From the NCBI RefSeq assembly GCF_900094705.1, contig NZ_FMAR01000002.1, forward strand, positions 62,001 to 126,000: a DNA stretch of 64,000 nucleotides, written 5' to 3'. Both the position numbers and the translations under genes were made by a program. Under the pieces are notes generated by a model. That model did no database searches and had not been told where the DNA came from. It was given only the letters and a program-made list of their open reading frames with translations. This document shows positions 62,235 to 64,000 of the stretch, piece by piece. The DNA is from Chitinophaga costaii (GTDB lineage Bacteria; Bacteroidota; Bacteroidia; Chitinophagales; Chitinophagaceae). Position 1 is the first letter of the stretch. Every line of letters starts with the position of its first letter.

Positions 62235-64000
62235 ATGGCGGTTGTAAAGGAAAGTTTGATGGATGCATTACAGGAAAATTTTGGCTTCACTGCCTTCAAG
62301 GGCAACCAGGAAGCAATCATTAATAGCATCCTCGCAGGTAATGATACATTTGTCATCATGCCCACCGGCGGTGGGAAATCGCTCTGTTACCAACTGCCCG
62401 CGCTCATCAGCCCGGGTTGCGCACTGATCGTTTCCCCCCTCATCGCACTGATGAAAAACCAGGTGGACCTGGTGCGTTCCTACAGCAGCAAAGACAATGT
62501 GGCGCATTTTCTCAATTCTACCCTGTCCAAAACCCAAATTAAAAAGGTAAGGACAGACCTTCAGTCCGGCAAAACCAAGCTGCTCTATGTGGCCCCGGAA
62601 ACGCTTACCAAACAAGAAAACCTGGATTTTTTCCGGGAATTGGACATTTCGTTTGTGGCCGTAGATGAGGCCCACTGTATTTCAGAATGGGGACATGATT
62701 TCCGGCCAGAATATCGCCGCCTCAAAGAAATGATCGACCAGATCAGCGACAAGCTGCCCATTATTGCCCTTACCGCCACCGCTACGCCCAAAGTGCAAAG
62801 CGACATCGTTAAGAACCTGGACCTCCGCGATCCTAATACCTTTATGTCCTCTTTTAACCGGACTAACCTCTATTACGAGATCCGGCCAAAACGCAAAAAG
62901 GATGTTACGATCAAAGAAATCGTTAAGTACATTCACCAGCACAAAGGCAAAAGCGGTATCATTTATACCCTCAACCGTAAAACCACGGAGGAACTGGCCG
63001 ACATGCTGGTGGCCAATAATATTAAAGCCGTGGCTTACCACGCCGGCCTGGACGCTAATACCCGCGCCAATCGACAAGATCAGTTCCTGCACGAAGATGT
63101 AGAGGTGATCGTTGCCACTATTGCCTTTGGCATGGGTATCGACAAGCCCGACGTTCGTTTTGTGATCCACTATAATATTCCCAAAAGCCTGGAAAATTAT
63201 TACCAGGAAACCGGTCGCGCCGGTAGGGATGGACTGGAGGGCAATTGCATTTGCTTTTACTCTCACCAGGACGTGCAGAAGCTGGAACACCTCATGCGCG
63301 ACAAGTCGCTCAGCGAACGGGAAATGGGCGCTCAGCTCATCAATGAAACCGTGGCCTACGCAGAAAGCGCCGTATGCCGCCGCAAAGTGATCCTCCACTA
63401 TTTTGGCGAACATTCTGATGTGGAAAACTGTGGCAAGTGCGACAATTGCCTGCACCCGAAGGAAAAGATAGAGGTAAAAAACCGCGTGAGCATTGCCCTG
63501 CGCGCCATCCTGGCCCTGCAGGAACGCTTTGGTAGCGATTACGTGGTAAACGTGATTACCGGCAAGGTAACTCCACAGATAGCCACCTACCGCCATGATC
63601 AACTAGCCGAATTTGGCGAAGGCAAAGATAGCGACGCTCATTTCTGGAACTCCCTGCTACGCCAAATGATGCTGGAAGGCCTGGTAGAAAAAGATATTGA
63701 GGAGTATGGCCTGCTAAAACTAACGGACAAGGCCCGTCAATTCCTTAAAAAACCGTTTGCTATTTACGTAGTTCTCAATCACCAGTTCGAAACAGATGGC
63801 AACGATGAAGAGGAAGATGCCAACGCCGAAGCCCAAATTTCTGCCGATCCCGTGCTGTTTGAAATGCTGAAAGATCTGCGTAAAAAAGTAGCCAAGGAAA
63901 AAAACCTGCCCCCCTTCGTGATCTTCCTCGAAAGCTCGCTAGAAGATATGGCCACCCAGTACCCCACCACAGTTCAGGAACTGGAAAAAATTCAGGGGGT
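62235..64000 (+). CDS. recQ: ATP-dependent DNA helicase RecQ, 3' end outside the window
   Basis: An open frame of 588 codons running off the right edge. It begins MAVVKESLMDALQENFGF with Walker A PTGGGKSLCY (about residues 44-53), DEAHCISEWGHDFRPEY (Walker B DEAH and the RecQ aromatic loop), LTATATPK, and the later YYQETGRAGRDG motif VI. A zinc-binding region of four Cys follows (VCRRKV, CGKCDNC), then the RQC winged helix. The last visible residues (FEMLKDLRKKVAKEKNLPPFVIF) are the start of the HRDC domain. The 3' end is missing, so the C-terminus cannot be judged. RecQ acts in recombination and fork repair. Confidence 0.96.
   Translation, partial: MAVVKESLMDALQENFGFTAFKGNQEAIINSILAGNDTFVIMPTGGGKSLCYQLPALISPGCALIVSPLIALMKNQVDLVRSYSSKDNVAHFLNSTLSKTQIKKVRTDLQSGKTKLLYVAPETLTKQENLDFFRELDISFVAVDEAHCISEWGHDFRPEYRRLKEMIDQISDKLPIIALTATATPKVQSDIVKNLDLRDPNTFMSSFNRTNLYYEIRPKRKKDVTIKEIVKYIHQHKGKSGIIYTLNRKTTEELADMLVANNIKAVAYHAGLDANTRANRQDQFLHEDVEVIVATIAFGMGIDKPDVRFVIHYNIPKSLENYYQETGRAGRDGLEGNCICFYSHQDVQKLEHLMRDKSLSEREMGAQLINETVAYAESAVCRRKVILHYFGEHSDVENCGKCDNCLHPKEKIEVKNRVSIALRAILALQERFGSDYVVNVITGKVTPQIATYRHDQLAEFGEGKDSDAHFWNSLLRQMMLEGLVEKDIEEYGLLKLTDKARQFLKKPFAIYVVLNHQFETDGNDEEEDANAEAQISADPVLFEMLKDLRKKVAKEKNLPPFVIFLESSLEDMATQYPTTVQELEKIQG

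Noticed and set aside
62682..63602. 306-codon minus-strand frame at the right edge
   Set aside because: Antisense to recQ, which is open on the plus strand with all helicase motifs.
1..64000. CRISPR arrays, tRNA or rRNA genes, insertion sequences
   Set aside because: No regular repeats, no tRNA-like arms with T-loop context and no transposase motifs were seen on either strand by eye. A tRNA scan would be needed to exclude degenerate cases.

Overview
The window reads as chromosome of a Bacteroidota bacterium, most likely a Chitinophagaceae/Chitinophaga-like member. The reasons are protein families typical of the phylum (a DUF4836 lipoprotein, a GH3/serine-hydrolase fusion, a fused 2-oxoacid dehydrogenase E1, a PspC/PadR pair), repeated TAnnTTTG-type -7 boxes upstream of genes, and few clear Shine-Dalgarno sequences. 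There is no rRNA, tRNA, CRISPR array, insertion sequence or prophage that I can support. The content is mostly housekeeping and cell-envelope genes.

Layout. 0-9 kb: a geranylgeranyl-reductase-like flavoprotein, the nucleoid protein EbfC, the GTPase TypA/BipA, an exported alpha/beta hydrolase, a membrane patatin-like lipase, heme A synthase and a small exported protein. 9-15 kb: a NagZ-like/beta-lactamase-like fusion, adenylate kinase, Obg GTPase and a Dabb protein. 15-24 kb: an ABC ATPase/FtsX pair, a DUF4836 lipoprotein, YciI, a HigA-N-terminus-like 53-residue protein, MsrB, MutL and an FGGY sugar kinase. 24-28 kb: a sugar-oxidation set (GMC oxidoreductase, gluconate-2-dehydrogenase subunit 3-like protein, Tat-type Gfo/Idh/MocA enzyme). 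28-36.8 kb: PBP4, a four-helix membrane protein, fused branched-chain 2-oxoacid dehydrogenase E1, a 48-residue single-helix protein missed by length filters, a NYN-LOTUS-type protein, Dps, an MFS transporter and RmuC.

36.9-40.0 kb holds the best pathway find: kdnA-kdsB-kdnB in one orientation, the gene set known from Shewanella to make and activate 8-amino-3,8-dideoxy-D-manno-octulosonate (Kdo8N) for lipopolysaccharide. A KdsD-type arabinose-5-phosphate isomerase overlapping a mannose-1-phosphate guanylyltransferase at 60-62 kb could supply the same envelope pathway. 40-49 kb: small stress and envelope proteins (CsbD-like, CAP lipoprotein, GH25 lysozyme), a radical SAM/SPASM protein, a YtxH/holin-like operon, an AI-2E transporter, NadD, and a 620-base gap holding what look like decayed phenylacetate-degradation genes (paaB/paaC remnants). 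48-56 kb: an S41 protease, an M28 peptidase, FeoB, and a padR-pspC operon preceded by two copies of a 21-bp palindrome. 55.8-64 kb: a His-rich small exported protein, a SulP transporter and beta-carbonic anhydrase (probable bicarbonate module), a YbdL-like aminotransferase, manC, kdsD, and recQ running off the window end.

Much of the window serves the envelope: Kdo8N and GDP-mannose supply, PBP4, GH25 and NagZ-like enzymes, lipoproteins and envelope-stress regulators. Family assignments rest on recognised motifs and lengths without any database search.
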